Assembly: GCA_027919835.1 (NCBI GenBank)
Contig: JANVFP010000030.1
Coordinates: 62,001-126,000, forward strand
Source of the DNA: Lentinula raphanica
Lineage: Eukaryota; Basidiomycota; Agaricomycetes; Agaricales; Omphalotaceae
Direction of reading: 5' to 3'
DNA: 64,000 nt
A model generated the notes under the pieces. The model had not been told where the DNA came from. It ran no database searches and saw only the letters and a list, made by a program, of their open reading frames with translations. Positions 12,659-23,872 of the stretch are shown here, piece after piece (the first letter of the stretch is position 1; every line of letters begins with the position of its first letter). Both the position numbers and the translations under genes were made by a program.

Positions 12659-13709
12659 TCTCTTTTGGCAAGGACTGTAGTCTGTTACAAAGCTTTTGCT
12701 GGCGATGTACATCATTCGAAGGGGGTTTCTTTCTTTTATTTGCTTGCCATTTTCCATTATGATTGTGATCATGTTTTGGCACGTATCCTCTATGGTTTCC
12801 TGCTAACAAATATGAATTTAGTATACCGCCGCTGTCATCTAGAAGTTCGCCAGGTCAAAGCTGTTTATAGCAAGTGAAAAAGGGTAAGGATATCTACTAG
12901 TAAAGAGAGGGATATTCTTGTTTCTATTCAGAGCATTTAGAACTGATCATGCTGGTGGTGGTACATACAGTCTGTTTGCTGTGTGGCTTCTCTGACGGAG
13001 AGGTTGAAGAAGGGCCAACATCAGTCACTGCGTCGCCGGACAGTATCAAAGACCGAGAATATCATATCAAGCTGAGTTGGACGACAGCCTTGTCCGTCAT
13101 ATACCCAGGGTAAAGGTATCCCTGAATGCATACGTCGGAGCTGGTTGTCTCTTCCATTGCCTGGAAATGAGGCCAACTTCGAGTTCTGATTTCGGAGAGG
13201 TAAGCACATTGTGATAATCAATGAGAGGGATATATGCAAGGTCAATCCTACTCACTCATATCTGAAGAAGGAGCGTCATGGCCTTGGGTCTTGGATGAAG
13301 TCAAGCCTGGAGTGACGTCGGTGATCATCTTTGAGGCTCTTTGAGGATGGAGTCCTTCAGCTTGAGGCTTGTAACGATGTCAAAGCACTTCCATACAATT
13401 ATTGGAAGAATCATATAGATATCTGGCACTCTTTGGATGACAGATACATACCCGAGGGTTATAAAGCCGACTTCGAAATCGCAGAATTAACTACTTTCGA
13501 AAGTATTGCTGTTTTGTAAGATTCATAAGAGGTGCAAGTCTGGAAGACCCGAGGTATCATTGCCAGAAACGGAACACGGGCGCCTATCGACGCGTGGGCT
13601 TTTAAGGGGCGGAATCAGACACGGAAAATAAATCGTTCGACTCTTTATTTCTGTACGCCCATCTTTGCCAGAGGTTTTTGTTCAAGAGCAGCCTTTTAGT
13701 GTTCATATC
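12659..13709. other. Intergenic, no gene seen
   Basis: About 1 kb between the F-box-like gene and ERG2. Short frames on both strands lack any recognisable motif. It presumably holds the 3' end of the upstream transcript and the ERG2 promoter. Confidence 0.5.
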
Positions 13710-14546
13710 ATGACTTCTGGCGTAAAAGGACGCGTTGCGACGAGGAAGATAGACCCTCATCCGGCGGATGTGATTACTACTTGGGCTTCGCGTATCGCGG
13801 TGGTTGTGTTGTTCATCTACACATGCTTATATCTAGACAGGATTAAGGTGGGCAAATAATTACTCGTGTCTACCTCGCACCATCTCAAGCTTTTACCAGG
13901 ACCGTTGGTATGTCCTGGACCCTACACATCTACATGAATTAGCACAAGCAGCTATCGCCTCCTCACCCAATGACACTTCTGGGATGATTGACCATATCGT
14001 CTCGAACCTCACCGCCGAGTACTCCTCTTCGACCATCGCACTCAACACCAACACAAAGGAGTGGGTGTTCAACAATGCTGGCGGTGCTATGGGTGCCATG
14101 TATATCATCCATGCCAGCATCACTGAATATCTGATCATCTTTGGCACACCTCTGGGCACTGAGGGACACACTGGCTTGCACACTGCCGATGATTACTTCA
14201 ATATCCTTGTTGGAGAGCAATGGGCGTTCAGTCCTGGTCAATTGGAGATGGAGCGCTATCCCGCAGGTAGTGTTCATGTTCTTCCAAGAGGGACTGCGAA
14301 ACAGTACAAAATGCATGAAGGATGCTTTGCTTTAGAGTATGCCCGTGGTACGTATTCTGATTTGTGTGTGTTCATTCTGCACTTCATCTCTGTCTTACAA
14401 TATCCTTGACAGGCTGGATCCCTCTCATGCTTCCATTTGGCTTCGCTGACACGATCACATCGACGTTGGATCTACCTGGGTTATACCAAACGATAGTGGT
14501 CACCGGACGGGAGATGCTTCGTAACCTGTTTATTGGTAAAATCTAA
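13710..14546 (+). CDS. ERG2: C-8 sterol isomerase (ERG2, sigma-1 receptor family)
   Basis: An ER-membrane enzyme of ergosterol synthesis that converts fecosterol to episterol by moving the delta-8 double bond to delta-7. The first exon encodes an N-terminal membrane segment ([20 protein letters not shown]). After an intron beginning at 13850 the luminal domain follows, with the family hallmarks [44 protein letters not shown] and [12 protein letters not shown], and the conserved C-terminal amphipathic region ([15 protein letters not shown]). A second intron lies near 14346-14411. The length of about 220 residues is normal for the family. The downstream gene (CPD1-like) is convergent. Confidence 0.93.
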
Positions 14547-14767
14547 AACTATGATATGCCTATAGAAAATACAAAACTGTGTTTCCATTCTTCTGATACC
14601 TGGGGTCGCCTTCTCGTACTGGACTTCGGGGTGCAGCTACAGGATAGTCCGAAGTCTAATCGCATACAAGCTCAGCTCACCATTGTCATGGAAGGATCGA
14701 AAGATTTCTGAACATATTCACGCGAAGCTTCGTACGTGTCGAGATCGCCGTAGGGTTTACAACAACA

Positions 14768-15364
14768 TCAGATTTGAACTTTGTCCAGCACCTTCCATGT
14801 TTCTACAGGTCCAACGCAATCAACAAACCAGATCTCATATGCAGTGAAGCTTGACATCCAAAGCTCAGATGCCCCATCTACAGAGCAATTCAACTCTATA
14901 CCATCGCCAATAGCGGTGCTACGGAGTCTACCAGAAATCTCCAGCTGAATTTTCCATCGTGATCTATGTTCTCCTGCCGCATCGTCTTCATCGGTGATGT
15001 AACACAGCGATAGATGGGGGAATCTAGGTGTACGAGGTTCCACATCAAGACTGGAGTGAATTCGTGCATGAAGGGAGACAAGGGCAGGAGTAGGTTCTAT
15101 CGCTATGTAGACAGAGCGAAAGAAGTGATCTCCTTTGTTGACTGACTTGAAGGGTATCTGAAGATCATTTGACAAAGAACTTCTTGTGATTTCTTGAAGC
15201 TGCTCAAGAGTGAGTGTAGATGAAGGAGGTAGAGCAGCAAGAGTGATGTGTGGATGGAATTTAGGAAAAGACGCGCTTCCAGTAGCAGAGGTTGGCTTGA
15301 TTGACATTATTGTTTGCAAGCGATAAGCGTCTTCATCGGAGGGCACGATCCAGAGTACCACCAT
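14768..15364 (-). CDS. CPD1: 2',3'-cyclic-nucleotide 3'-phosphodiesterase (CPD1-like)
   Basis: A 2H-phosphoesterase. In yeast Cpd1 opens ADP-ribose 1'',2''-cyclic phosphate, a by-product of tRNA splicing. Both catalytic H-x-T/S-x motifs are present: HPHITLAAL near the N-terminus and FPHLSLCYI about 85 residues later. The protein starts with the usual beta strand (VVLWIVPSDEDAYRL). I chose the ATG at 15364, immediately before that strand, rather than one 21 bases upstream. No intron is needed, and the length of 198 residues fits the family. It is divergent from the NDUFA4-like gene, with 182 bp between the starts that must hold both promoters. Confidence 0.85.
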   Translation of the reverse strand: MVVLWIVPSDEDAYRLQTIMSIKPTSATGSASFPKFHPHITLAALPPSSTLTLEQLQEITRSSLSNDLQIPFKSVNKGDHFFRSVYIAIEPTPALVSLHARIHSSLDVEPRTPRFPHLSLCYITDEDDAAGEHRSRWKIQLEISGRLRSTAIGDGIELNCSVDGASELWMSSFTAYEIWFVDCVGPVETWKVLDKVQI

Positions 15365-15546
15365 GATGAACGCAAAGATGTTCAAGCAGATGATGGAAGT
15401 CGAGGTCGGAGCAAGGCAAACTTCAAAGGGACCACGCGGAACAGAACGGATCGAAGACGCGTGTAATTTCGGATTAGAGATTCACACGCCTCATTTTCTC
15501 TTCCTCTACGTTTCCGTTCGCTACCCAGACTCTCTAAATCTTTACA

Positions 15547-16047
15547 ATGGCAATGCGCAAGGGCTTCATGAAGAACTGGTTTGCCGTCGAGGTGAGTGCA
15601 TCGCCTTTCCTCCTGGGACTTCAAGTTGAATAACGCTCTTTTCGTTTCAGGCTATTCCAATGTAAGCCAATCCGACTCTCTGGCTATACAAGCGTACTAA
15701 GCTGGTGGTTTCTTGCTCAGTTACACAATCGTTGGAGGTGTAGTCGTTGGTGCAAGCTGGTATTTGTATCGTCTAGCCATGGGTCCAACAAGTGAGTAGT
15801 AGAAATCCGACTTTCAACAACTATCACCACTCACTCGAACTCTCCGCTCTTCCTCATTCGCTGCGATTGCCTACAGTCCAATGGACGAAATCTAACCCGA
15901 CACCATGGAACTCTATCAAGCCCGGTCAAAGCACCAAGATCATGACTGTTAGTCATGAAGCTGAGAAGTATGTTCTTAACCCCAAGTGTGAAGCTGGCGT
16001 CGTATACTCACCGCTTGAACCTCAGGTGGTCAAGAGACAAACTCTAA
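15547..16047 (+). CDS. NDUFA4/MLRQ (B12D) family respiratory subunit, paralogue 1
   Basis: A small inner-mitochondrial-membrane protein of 79 residues in five exons. The family was first assigned to complex I and in mammals is now placed in complex IV. Exon 1 encodes MAMRKGFMKNWFAVE; exon 2 is a microexon of only 11 bases (15651-15661); exon 3 encodes the single membrane helix (YTIVGGVVVGASWYLYRLA); exon 4 has the conserved WTKSNPTPWNSIKP; and exon 5 is 22 bases, ending WSRDKL. The length matches the human protein (81 residues). The next gene is a tandem paralogue with identical exon structure. Assembly partner in this organism is an inference. Confidence 0.85.
15651..15661 (+). other. 11-base microexon of NDUFA4-like paralogue 1
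   Basis: GCTATTCCAAT is flanked by a pyrimidine-rich 3' splice site ending in cag and a gtaagc 5' splice site. Keeping it joins exon 1 to exon 3 in frame; skipping it breaks the frame. The paralogue has an 11-base exon at the same place. Confidence 0.8.
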
Positions 16048-16824
16048 TAGAAGGTCGAGGATCTCTTGCAGAATCCCTTTGTATCGTAATCTCTTCCGAA
16101 ACATACTTTTTTCAAAACTAGAGTGATTGCACCCTTCTGTTGCCCAGCCTCCATCCTGTTTCGCGGTACTTGGTTGCGGTTGCAATCATCGTTCACAGCA
16201 ATTCACTTCCCGGCTCCCTACGGGGAAGTTTGCGATCGGCGTATGGTCAACATAACCTCAGAACTTACCTTCCGTGCTTCAACCAGGACAGTCCTGGATG
16301 AACACAACGAGTTCAGGCGAGTCATTTTAGGTGGAATGAAATTTGAACGACTGTTATCGTCGTCTTTCCTATGTAACATGGACGACTCATTCTAGACACG
16401 GCATAGACGTCGGCGCGCCTTCGACTAGGCGGTCTAGCCCTTTGTCTCAAGCGGTCCCGAACTCTCGGCAGTGGTAGGCAGTGGTACTGCGATCCGTTTG
16501 GTCAAGTCTGGTGATATTCTAGTCCCTCCAGATTTAACGCTATGTTTTCTTTATCTCTTTCGATCATTGTTCTTTCAACGGGCTAGGCAACACTGATAGC
16601 GCATATCCCGGTTTCTGGCCCTTTTTAGCACCATTTCTGTGATGGGCGTCCTCTACGGGCCCAGATTGTACAGCCGACGTGCTTCGAGTATTTATAGGCT
16701 GTTCAGAATGAAGACGAAGGTAATATCATCGGAATTCCACACATAACTTGCCTAAGGCCTTGCAACACCCCACTCAATTTCTACTCGAATCCCAACTCAT
16801 ACCATAAACAACAAACGCAACATA
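16048..16824. other. Intergenic between NDUFA4-like paralogues
   Basis: 777 bp without a convincing reading frame. It must contain the 3' end of paralogue 1 and the promoter of paralogue 2. I see no mobile-element signature. Confidence 0.5.
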
Positions 16825-17319
16825 ATGTCCATCAACTTTCGTCGCAACTTCATGAAGAACTGGTTTGCTGTCGAGGTATGATTGGTCTGCTGGTTAGGAG
16901 GACCAAAACTCACGATGAACCCAATTTCCGACGACAGGCGATACCAATGTGTGTCTTGGTCACCAAGATCTTCCTACATTTCCCATCCTGACGTTGTTTT
17001 TCCGTTTGCAGTTGGTGCATCGTTGCCACCGTCGTCTCGGGCGGAACCTGGTTCATGGCACGTTCTGCCATGGGTCCTACGAGTGAATTCGCTTCCACCT
17101 ATCGCACTCGGGAATGGTATCGCTGATCATCTTTGTGACAGTCCAGTGGACGAAGACGAACCCAACGCCCTGGAATGATATTAAGCCTTATCAGGGTACA
17201 AAGCTCATTCAAGTCCATTCCAAATTTGACGAACGGTATGTTCTGTGTCTTCCTCTAGACACTCGAGACCGAAATGTATTCAACTCCTCGCGCCCAGATG
17301 GTCACGAGAGAAGATGTGA
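16825..17319 (+). CDS. NDUFA4/MLRQ (B12D) family respiratory subunit, paralogue 2
   Basis: A second copy of the small mitochondrial subunit, 82 residues in five exons. It begins MSINFRRNFMKNWFAVE, then an 11-base microexon (16938-16948), the membrane helix (WCIVATVVSGGTWFMARSA), the conserved WTKTNPTPWNDIKP block and a 22-base last exon ending WSREKM. All four intron positions and phases equal those of paralogue 1, so the pair arose by duplication of an intron-bearing gene. The helix and N-terminus have diverged clearly while the PTPW block is almost unchanged, so both copies seem to be under selection. Different roles or expression of the two are possible. Confidence 0.85.
16938..16948 (+). 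other. 11-base microexon of NDUFA4-like paralogue 2
   Basis: GCGATACCAAT lies between a cgacag 3' splice site and a gtgtgt 5' splice site. It encodes the same Ala-Ile-Pro-Ile segment as the microexon of paralogue 1 and is required for the frame. Confidence 0.8.
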
Positions 17320-17692
17320 TTCAAAGGTCGCCTCAATCTCTTCAGAGCCTCGAACGTTGATTTTCCCATTCCTCCTGGTTCCTCCTGAATCCTCCCAACC
17401 ACCAAGTCCTGTAATTCAATACTAATCATATCTGTATATTACTCTTAGCATCTTCTCTCTCATATCTACCACTCTGAATACAAAAGATATTGTTATCGTC
17501 GGTCCGCCCAAGGCACGTCTACCGCTCCCGCTCACGCAGGATGAGGCAGGATTGCGATCGATGAAGTGATAGCGATGTAACATGGTCATACTACTCAATT
17601 CCATGCTCACAAGCTTTAAATCGCTCGTTTAGCCATCTGAGCGATAAACCTGGACCCGAACAGACAACTCTCTTCGAGTCTTTCCATCCGAT

Positions 17693-19113
17693 ATGGTTGC
17701 GCCTTCGCCGATAAGCTTAACCGTCCCGAACGAAGTTGCTCCAGAAGAAGAGGAAGACAAGCCGACACCTGGAGCTTCTGTGGTATGTATTTTCATTCAT
17801 CGCTCGAATAACCTTTAGTCTTTAGCTGATCAATTTCTTTGAAGGCGCTTCTTGACAACGGTCTTCATCTTCCTAGCCTCATTCTAGGTGCTGGAACTCT
17901 CAGCAACCAGTACAACACTGATGATCATCTATCTGGTTTTGCTCCGATGCGTCTGGTGCGCCTCGCGTTACGGTGAGTGGACAAGGGTTCTTGATGGAAC
18001 ACTAGAACACATACACGATCGGATTGAAGTTATGGCATCAAGGCATTCGACACGTCGATCTATTATGGACCTTCGGAAGTTGTTCTTGGAAATGCCCTCC
18101 GTTCTGTGAAGGAAGAGTTTCCGAGAGAGTCTTATCAACTGGTATGCTACATCTGTATGTCTTTGCAGAAGGATCAAACCGATCAATCTCTCGAAAGATG
18201 ACTAAATGCGGTCGTTTCGGTGCAAACACATTCGATTACTCTCCCGCTGCGATTCGGAACAGCGTGTCGCAGAGCCTCAAACGACTACAGACAACATACT
18301 TAGATACCGTGTACCTGCACGACGTGGAATTCGTATGTACGACTGTACAAGGCAAGCAAACAGGTGACCACGCTTCGGCATTGACAGAGGACAGGGCTGC
18401 GTATGGATTGGAGGAAGGTCAGGAAGGTAGGATTCATGGCGAAGGGGATCAGAAAGTGTTGGATGCTTTCGCGGAGCTGAGAAAGTTGAAAGAAGAGGGT
18501 CTGATCAGGAATATCGGTATCACTGGTATGCTTGCCCACTGTTGCATCCAATTCACTCCCAAATGATCTCACTGAATTTTGCTTTACAGGTTACCCTGTA
18601 GCAACTCTCCTTCGACTCGCACTCCTGATTCTCCACCACCCTCCTTACGAACCCGTCGACGTTCTCCTTTCATATTCTCATATTTCGCTCCAAAACTCCA
18701 CCTTTGCCCAATTTGTCCCTCACTTCCGTCAACGAGCCAAAGTCAAACAGCTCGTCGCCGCTTCGCCGTTCAGTATGGGCTTGCTGACACCGAGGATCCC
18801 ACATTGGCATCCGTCACCGGACGAACTGAGAGAGGCCGTTGCGAAGGCTCGTGTGGAATATGAAGAGGATAGTGCAGATTCTGGATTCACTGATGCTGCA
18901 CTAGCGTACTCGATTCGAAGATGTGGACATGGAGATCTGAACGTTCCGCTTGTGGTGGGTGTGAGTACGCCTGGGGAAGTACATAAATGTGTAAAGGTTT
19001 GGAGAAGAGTCCAAGAAGGACTGCTGAGCGCTGATGAACGACAGAAGGAGGAAAAGGCGATGGAAGCCTTTCGGGAAGCTGGTTACTTAGATTGGTCTTG
19101 GGCTTCTCCGTAG
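17693..19113 (+). CDS. ARA2: Aldo/keto reductase, NAD-dependent D-arabinose dehydrogenase-like
   Basis: Probably oxidises D-arabinose (or L-galactose) to its lactone in the erythro-ascorbate pathway; a cytosolic TIM-barrel enzyme. After an acidic N-terminal extension the barrel starts LPSLILGAGTLSNQYN. The catalytic tetrad of the family is visible: Asp and Tyr in FDTSIYYGPSE, Lys in MTKCGRFG and His in TVYLHDVEF. The later barrel contains IRNIGITGYPVATLL and AASPFSMGLLTPR, and the C-terminus has VPLVVGVSTPGEV. About four introns interrupt it. Assignment to ARA2 rather than another AKR rests on the extended insert regions and the SPFSMGLLT block. Substrate is inferred. Confidence 0.8.
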
Positions 19114-19362
19114 AAGGGTATTATTTGGTTTTGGAGATGATTGGCATTTTTTCTATTTCTTGATTATCTGGAGGGAAACGATAGGTATAGCTCAGTATTT
19201 CTTGATGCATGATGTGTTATGTACTGGATGATAACATCGAAGTTTGAATCAGTACTCATACAGAACAGACCTAATCTCCCAAAGGCAGACAACATATACC
19301 TCTTGACACTTTGAGTCGAGGTATATAGAGAACAGACCAGCGGCCCGCCTGTTCTTTCTTTC

Positions 19363-19656
19363 ATGTCTTCCATCACGATAACCTACAACGTCCATCCTCC
19401 TACCGAAACAATCGTTCCAGACGACTTACCTACATCTCGTACTATCGAGGTTCCAGTCAATGCCCCAAAAGACAACCGAGCTTTGTATTATGGCGTTTTA
19501 CACAATGTCTTGACGGAAGCTAAGAATCAAATCGGGGCTGATCTGACGATATGGCGAGATGCTGTAGGGAAACTTGAGCTCAGTAAAGAGACGACGACGA
19601 AGGCAGAGAAGACGGAAGATGACGATGAAGAAGAAATTGAAGAAGAGGAAGATTGA
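19363..19656 (+). CDS. GON7: GON7-like subunit of the EKC/KEOPS complex
   Basis: A single-exon, 97-residue acidic protein. Fungal Gon7 is the small fifth subunit of KEOPS, the complex that makes the tRNA modification t6A and also affects telomeres and transcription. What is seen: an N-terminal strand (ITITYNVHPPTETI), a central amphipathic helix (ALYYGVLHNVLTEAKNQI) followed by DLTIWRDAVGKLE, and a very acidic Glu/Asp tail. This layout and size fit the GON7 family, whose sequences are poorly conserved. The call is tentative; an unrelated small acidic protein is possible. Confidence 0.5.
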   Translation: MSSITITYNVHPPTETIVPDDLPTSRTIEVPVNAPKDNRALYYGVLHNVLTEAKNQIGADLTIWRDAVGKLELSKETTTKAEKTEDDDEEEIEEEED

Positions 19657-20159
19657 ATCGCAAAGTGAGTACTCACTTCCGACCAAGTCATGGTACTAGG
19701 TTTGACCCAACTTAGCGTTATTCCATAGATATGATCATGAATTGTACCTTTCACTGCAATGTGAAAGCAAATGTAATATACAAGTACAAATCGAGAGGTT
19801 TGTCGTTGGACAGCGATGATAGATTGAGAAGTCAAAGGTGCCAGTCAATTTACTCACCTCAAAGCCTGTAAGTACTGAGCCTATCCCTTCTCTAGTGGAT
19901 GGTACCTGTCGTCATCGGAGTCACCGTGTCGAAATCCTTGAGGTGTAGCTCTGTGTATCTAATCATAACCCTACCAATCATCCATTCTGCTTTGATCTTT
20001 GTTATGCGTATGTGCACAGCATCGTCAAAGATGGCCACAAATGGGCCACCGTCAAAGCAGCTTCTGGTCCGTCCAAGCTGAACATTGACAATGGTACAAA
20101 AGCGCGGAGTCTTTTACTCTTGAAAGTTTCTGCCATCCGAGGAACATCAACCGGTAATC

Positions 20160-21341
20160 ATGCCTCCAAAGAGCCATCCTAAACGAAGAAATCAGGCTGC
20201 GAACCAGCGAAGACAGGTTTGTACAAGTATATTTCAACTCGACCATTTTCACTAACAAATACCATCCTTTCCTGCAGTTCCTATCACCCGCGTACAGTGC
20301 ATCAACAGCACACTCACCTAACGCAGGTTACGATCTTACCACTGCCACAAGTTCCGCCTCGTCCCAACAGAATGAGACAGAAGAACCTCCCACCGGGGAA
20401 GAAAAAGCACAGATGCTGGCACATCTTCACGACATTCTCCAAGAGACGATCACCCAACGATCTGTCCCTTTTCCACTTCATGTCGCTTTCGCTGAGGACG
20501 TTCCCCCGAACAAAAGGGAGTAGCTCCACCGCGAGGACCAGGAAGTACTATAGGGTTCTGGGAGTGGGAAGGAGAACGATATCGGTGGGGGATCCCACTT
20601 TCTCAGTTGGCCGAAGAGAATTCGAAGGTAGCCAATCCAGATGAGATGATATTTGACTCGAATTCGAGGGAGCTCTTGTTTCAAGGATCTCTGCCAAGAT
20701 TCGAACTGGTGGTCAGTGCATCTATCGTCCCTCATTTATCCCCTCAGATTCGCTGAACTCTATATTCACGGTTTCGCAGTGGCCCGGATATCTCCATCGA
20801 CGCTGGCTAATATCTATCCCTCTTTCTACTACTGCTGGCGAACAAATCCGATGGACGAAGAAAAATCTTGGAAAGTTTATAGCCTGCCAGTATCGGAATT
20901 TTGCACAGGTAAGTCTAGCCGTCTACTATCTCCTGTGGAGGTATCGTATTGAAATCCCGGCATTCCTAGTCATGTAGTCGCCCCGATATCATTTGCAAAG
21001 AGCCCGCCTGGAGAATCGGACCAGGAGGGATCACATTTGAAGACATGCGCATTGTAACGTTTTGGAATCTAACCAAGGACATCTGGCGAGCGGAAATTAC
21101 TGTCGAGGTTTCAAGTCATGGTTGGGCACGATCTCAACAGGAATATTATTCCTTGACAGGCGCGGAAGGGTGTTACAAAAGGATTGTACCGGAAGAAGAG
21201 GACAAGAAATGTCCTTCGTGCGGTATCATTCATGACGATACAACGACAAGGCGTGATAGGGCGGTTGACCAGCTCACTGAAGGACCCTCTTCGATCGTGG
21301 TACTTAGTAGCTCGGACAGAGCGGCTGTATTCCAGAGATAG
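20160..21341 (+). CDS. Unrecognised protein with an apparent frame break
   Basis: I do not recognise this gene. A short basic first exon (MPPKSHPKRRNQAANQRRQ) is spliced to a segment containing GEEKAQMLAHLHDILQ. That frame stops at about 20521, while a clearly protein-like reading (TIGFWEWEGERYRWGIPLSQ) starts in another frame at about 20518. No normal intron joins them, so there is either a one-base error or a real frameshift. Further exons follow after introns at about 20713-20779 and 20911-20979, encoding WPGYLHRRWLISIP, CKEPAWRIGPGGITFEDMRI and FWNLTKDIWRAEITVEVS. The C-terminus holds a zinc-ribbon-like CPSCG. It ends 43 bp from the convergent AP-3 mu gene. Confidence 0.5.
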
Positions 21342-21384
21342 GTTTCATGTTATACTGAATAGTGTAAACCTATTTTTCTCCATG

Positions 21385-23230
21385 TTACCACCTCCATTCA
21401 ACCTCACCCGAAGATCGTCCTCTGACTCCTTTGTATGGTTTATAGTTTTCCTTTGCGTTCGTGACCTTCAACTGGCCAACCTTCAGAGCGGAGTATGTAT
21501 GAGATGAAATGTCAAAACACACGCGAATTGCATGTGAGGGACGTGGTGCACGGTTTCTGTAGACAGGCCATGGTTAGTATGATACTTCGTAGCTGCTGGG
21601 TGGACCTTACGCAGTCACAAACGATCCATGCAATGACCAACTACTCGATGGTGGTACGATCTGTATCTCCCAGCGTAGAATCTACGAGAATCATAGTCAG
21701 TGTAGGACACTTCGATCATAAGAACAAGACTACTATACCATGCGTTGAGCATCAAAAGACCATGAAGCACGGTTCGATCCTCCGGATGAGCCTGAGTTTC
21801 GGCTTTCAGCAGCGTTGATAAATCCACCGCCTCCAGAGCCGCGTGAGACACTACAACGTATCCCGCCTGCACCTTGTCCAAGATGGAGCTCTGCCACTAC
21901 GTTTTCCAGTGCATGAGTGGAGTATCGCGAGGTGAGCGTGACGTCGAATGAACCACCAGAGTCTTCCAACTCGATGTTAGGTTTGATCACGAAAGGAAGA
22001 GCGACATTGGGGGAAGTGGGTAGTGGCGAGTTTGGAGATTGGGACGAGTATGTATAGTCCATGAGCGTGAACCGACCGTCTGGGGGAACAAATGAGAGGA
22101 CCTTGTCCCGGTTCCAGCGAAGTAGACTAGTGAAATCTATTAGAGGATCGACCGGCTGTGTGAGAGTTGGCATACCGAATACAAGGATGCAATGCACAAT
22201 CGTACAGCACTTGTGGATTGGTGAAACTTAGAGAACAGTCTGGAGTACCTGTGGGTAATTTAGTACTTCAAACTTTGGAACATGATATGACAACAGTACC
22301 AGAAAGCTTCGCATTGGCCTCGATCTTGCCGTGCACATTACTTGATAGAGTAACACCGTTTCTAAATGGAACTCAACAACTCTGAAACCGCAGCACTTGG
22401 TAGAAAAGACTTCACACTTGTTTACGATGGCTTTCAGGTCTTCAACTATGTCGAAGTATATTTCGTTATTGTTGTATCGGACCCCCGTCTTCCGCCAAGG
22501 GATTGGTGACGAGAATGGACCTGCTGCAGCGCCTGCGCCGAATCCAGAATTGATGGTAGAATTGAAGTTGGTACCAGTAACACTGAGCAGTTTGTTCATT
22601 AGGGAAGGTGGTATCACAATGTCTCGCAGGGCGTTGGGGTAAGTGGTAAGAGGATGACCTCCAACGTCCAATGTTTCTTCGAATAGCTACTGATGGAATG
22701 AGCCAGTGTTACTTTTGACGACAGATTTGCACTACGCACTTGATACACAATATCAAAGTTATCCCTCAAAGTCGCGGCAGATACAGTTCCAAGGTATTCT
22801 CGCAAAATATCGATGAATGTTTGCAGGAAGGCAAAGGCAAGTAGTGGGTCCACTGTTTCGATCCTTCCAATGAATATTGTTCCCATATTGCCAGCATCGT
22901 ATCGTGTACTCACCGTCTCCGCTTACAGGGCACAGAAACCTCAGATCTCCAGCTTGGACATGGCAGCACGCGCTCGAGACGTCGGTAGTATTGGGAATAT
23001 ACAGCACAGGATCGACATCTGCTGGCCGTTCAGCTTTTTCCAGGGCGTTGTTCACCGCGTCGATGTGTAGTAATGGATACACAGTGGTACTAGAGCGAAA
23101 TCCAGATTGGATGATCGGTCGTCTGAGTTGAAGTCAACATTAGAAGCTAGAAAGCAGATCCCTTCACATAGGCTAGAAGAATCGGTTCTCACCCGTTATT
23201 ATCTAGTATTATGATTCCGTCAAGACCCAT
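21385..23230 (-). CDS. APM3: AP-3 adaptor complex subunit mu
   Basis: The medium chain of AP-3, which packs cargo into vesicles going from the Golgi directly to the vacuole and binds tyrosine-based sorting signals. The N-terminal longin-like domain starts MGLDGIIILDNNG and contains FAFLQTFIDILREYLG. The mu homology domain begins around 22620 (PWRKTGVRYNNNEIYFDIVE), continues through FTLMDYTY and FINAAESRNSG, then ILRWEIQIVPPSSSW. A clear intron (about 21605-21556, gtaagg to ctacag) leads to the last exon, whose ALKVGQLKVTNAKENYKPYK gives the standard C-terminus, ending at 21385. Seven or so introns occur. A (CT) repeat touches the start codon. Confidence 0.85.
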
Positions 23231-23250
23231 GAGAGAGAGAGAGAGAGAGG
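23231..23250. repeat. (GA)n microsatellite abutting the AP-3 mu start codon
   Basis: A run of about nine GA dinucleotides on the plus strand, so CT on the coding strand, directly before the APM3 ATG. Pyrimidine-rich leaders are common before fungal start codons. Its effect here is unknown. Confidence 0.9.
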
Positions 23251-23872
23251 TCAACGTTGTGGGAGTAAGTGGTCAAAGCGAGGAAGCTCTAAACCGAATC
23301 CGGCACGAGTTTTAAGGCTACAACAATCGCTTCGAATTACAGTCCTCACCTTCAGAGTTGCGGAATTCAGAACATTGCTCATTGCAACTGAACACATGGA
23401 AAAGCTTATACTAGAATTTGAAAGATACCTGGATGGCTCATAGGAGGTGGGCATATACGTTGAAGAGAAGATTGAGTGGTGGGAGATCGTACGTAGCAAA
23501 AAATGTATGGTCATTGTGTACACCGAAATACAAGGAAAGACATCAAGTCTTCCACTAATAAGAATATGCGGCCAACAAGAACAAAGGGTTGGGGAAAAGG
23601 TGTTTGAACAGAGAATAGTAAAGACATGCAGGGGGATAGGAAAGTTGAAGTAGATGCGGTAACAAGAAGTCAAACGAACAGCATAAATGTGTAGAAATTT
23701 ACAAACGTACAAGAAATCGTTCGAATATCATCATAGTATGTTGCAGAACGCAGAGCGACAAGCACGATAGGTTATCAATGTACATACAGTGAAGTGTCCA
23801 AGGAGAGCGAGAATCTGGCATTCAAGAACATCTGAGAATTTGCAACGATTGAGAGTGAACAAAGGGCTCACC
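23251..23872. other. Intergenic, no gene seen
   Basis: 622 bp between the start of AP-3 mu and the stop of the next minus-strand gene. No coding or RNA signal was found. It presumably contains the AP-3 mu promoter. Confidence 0.5.
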
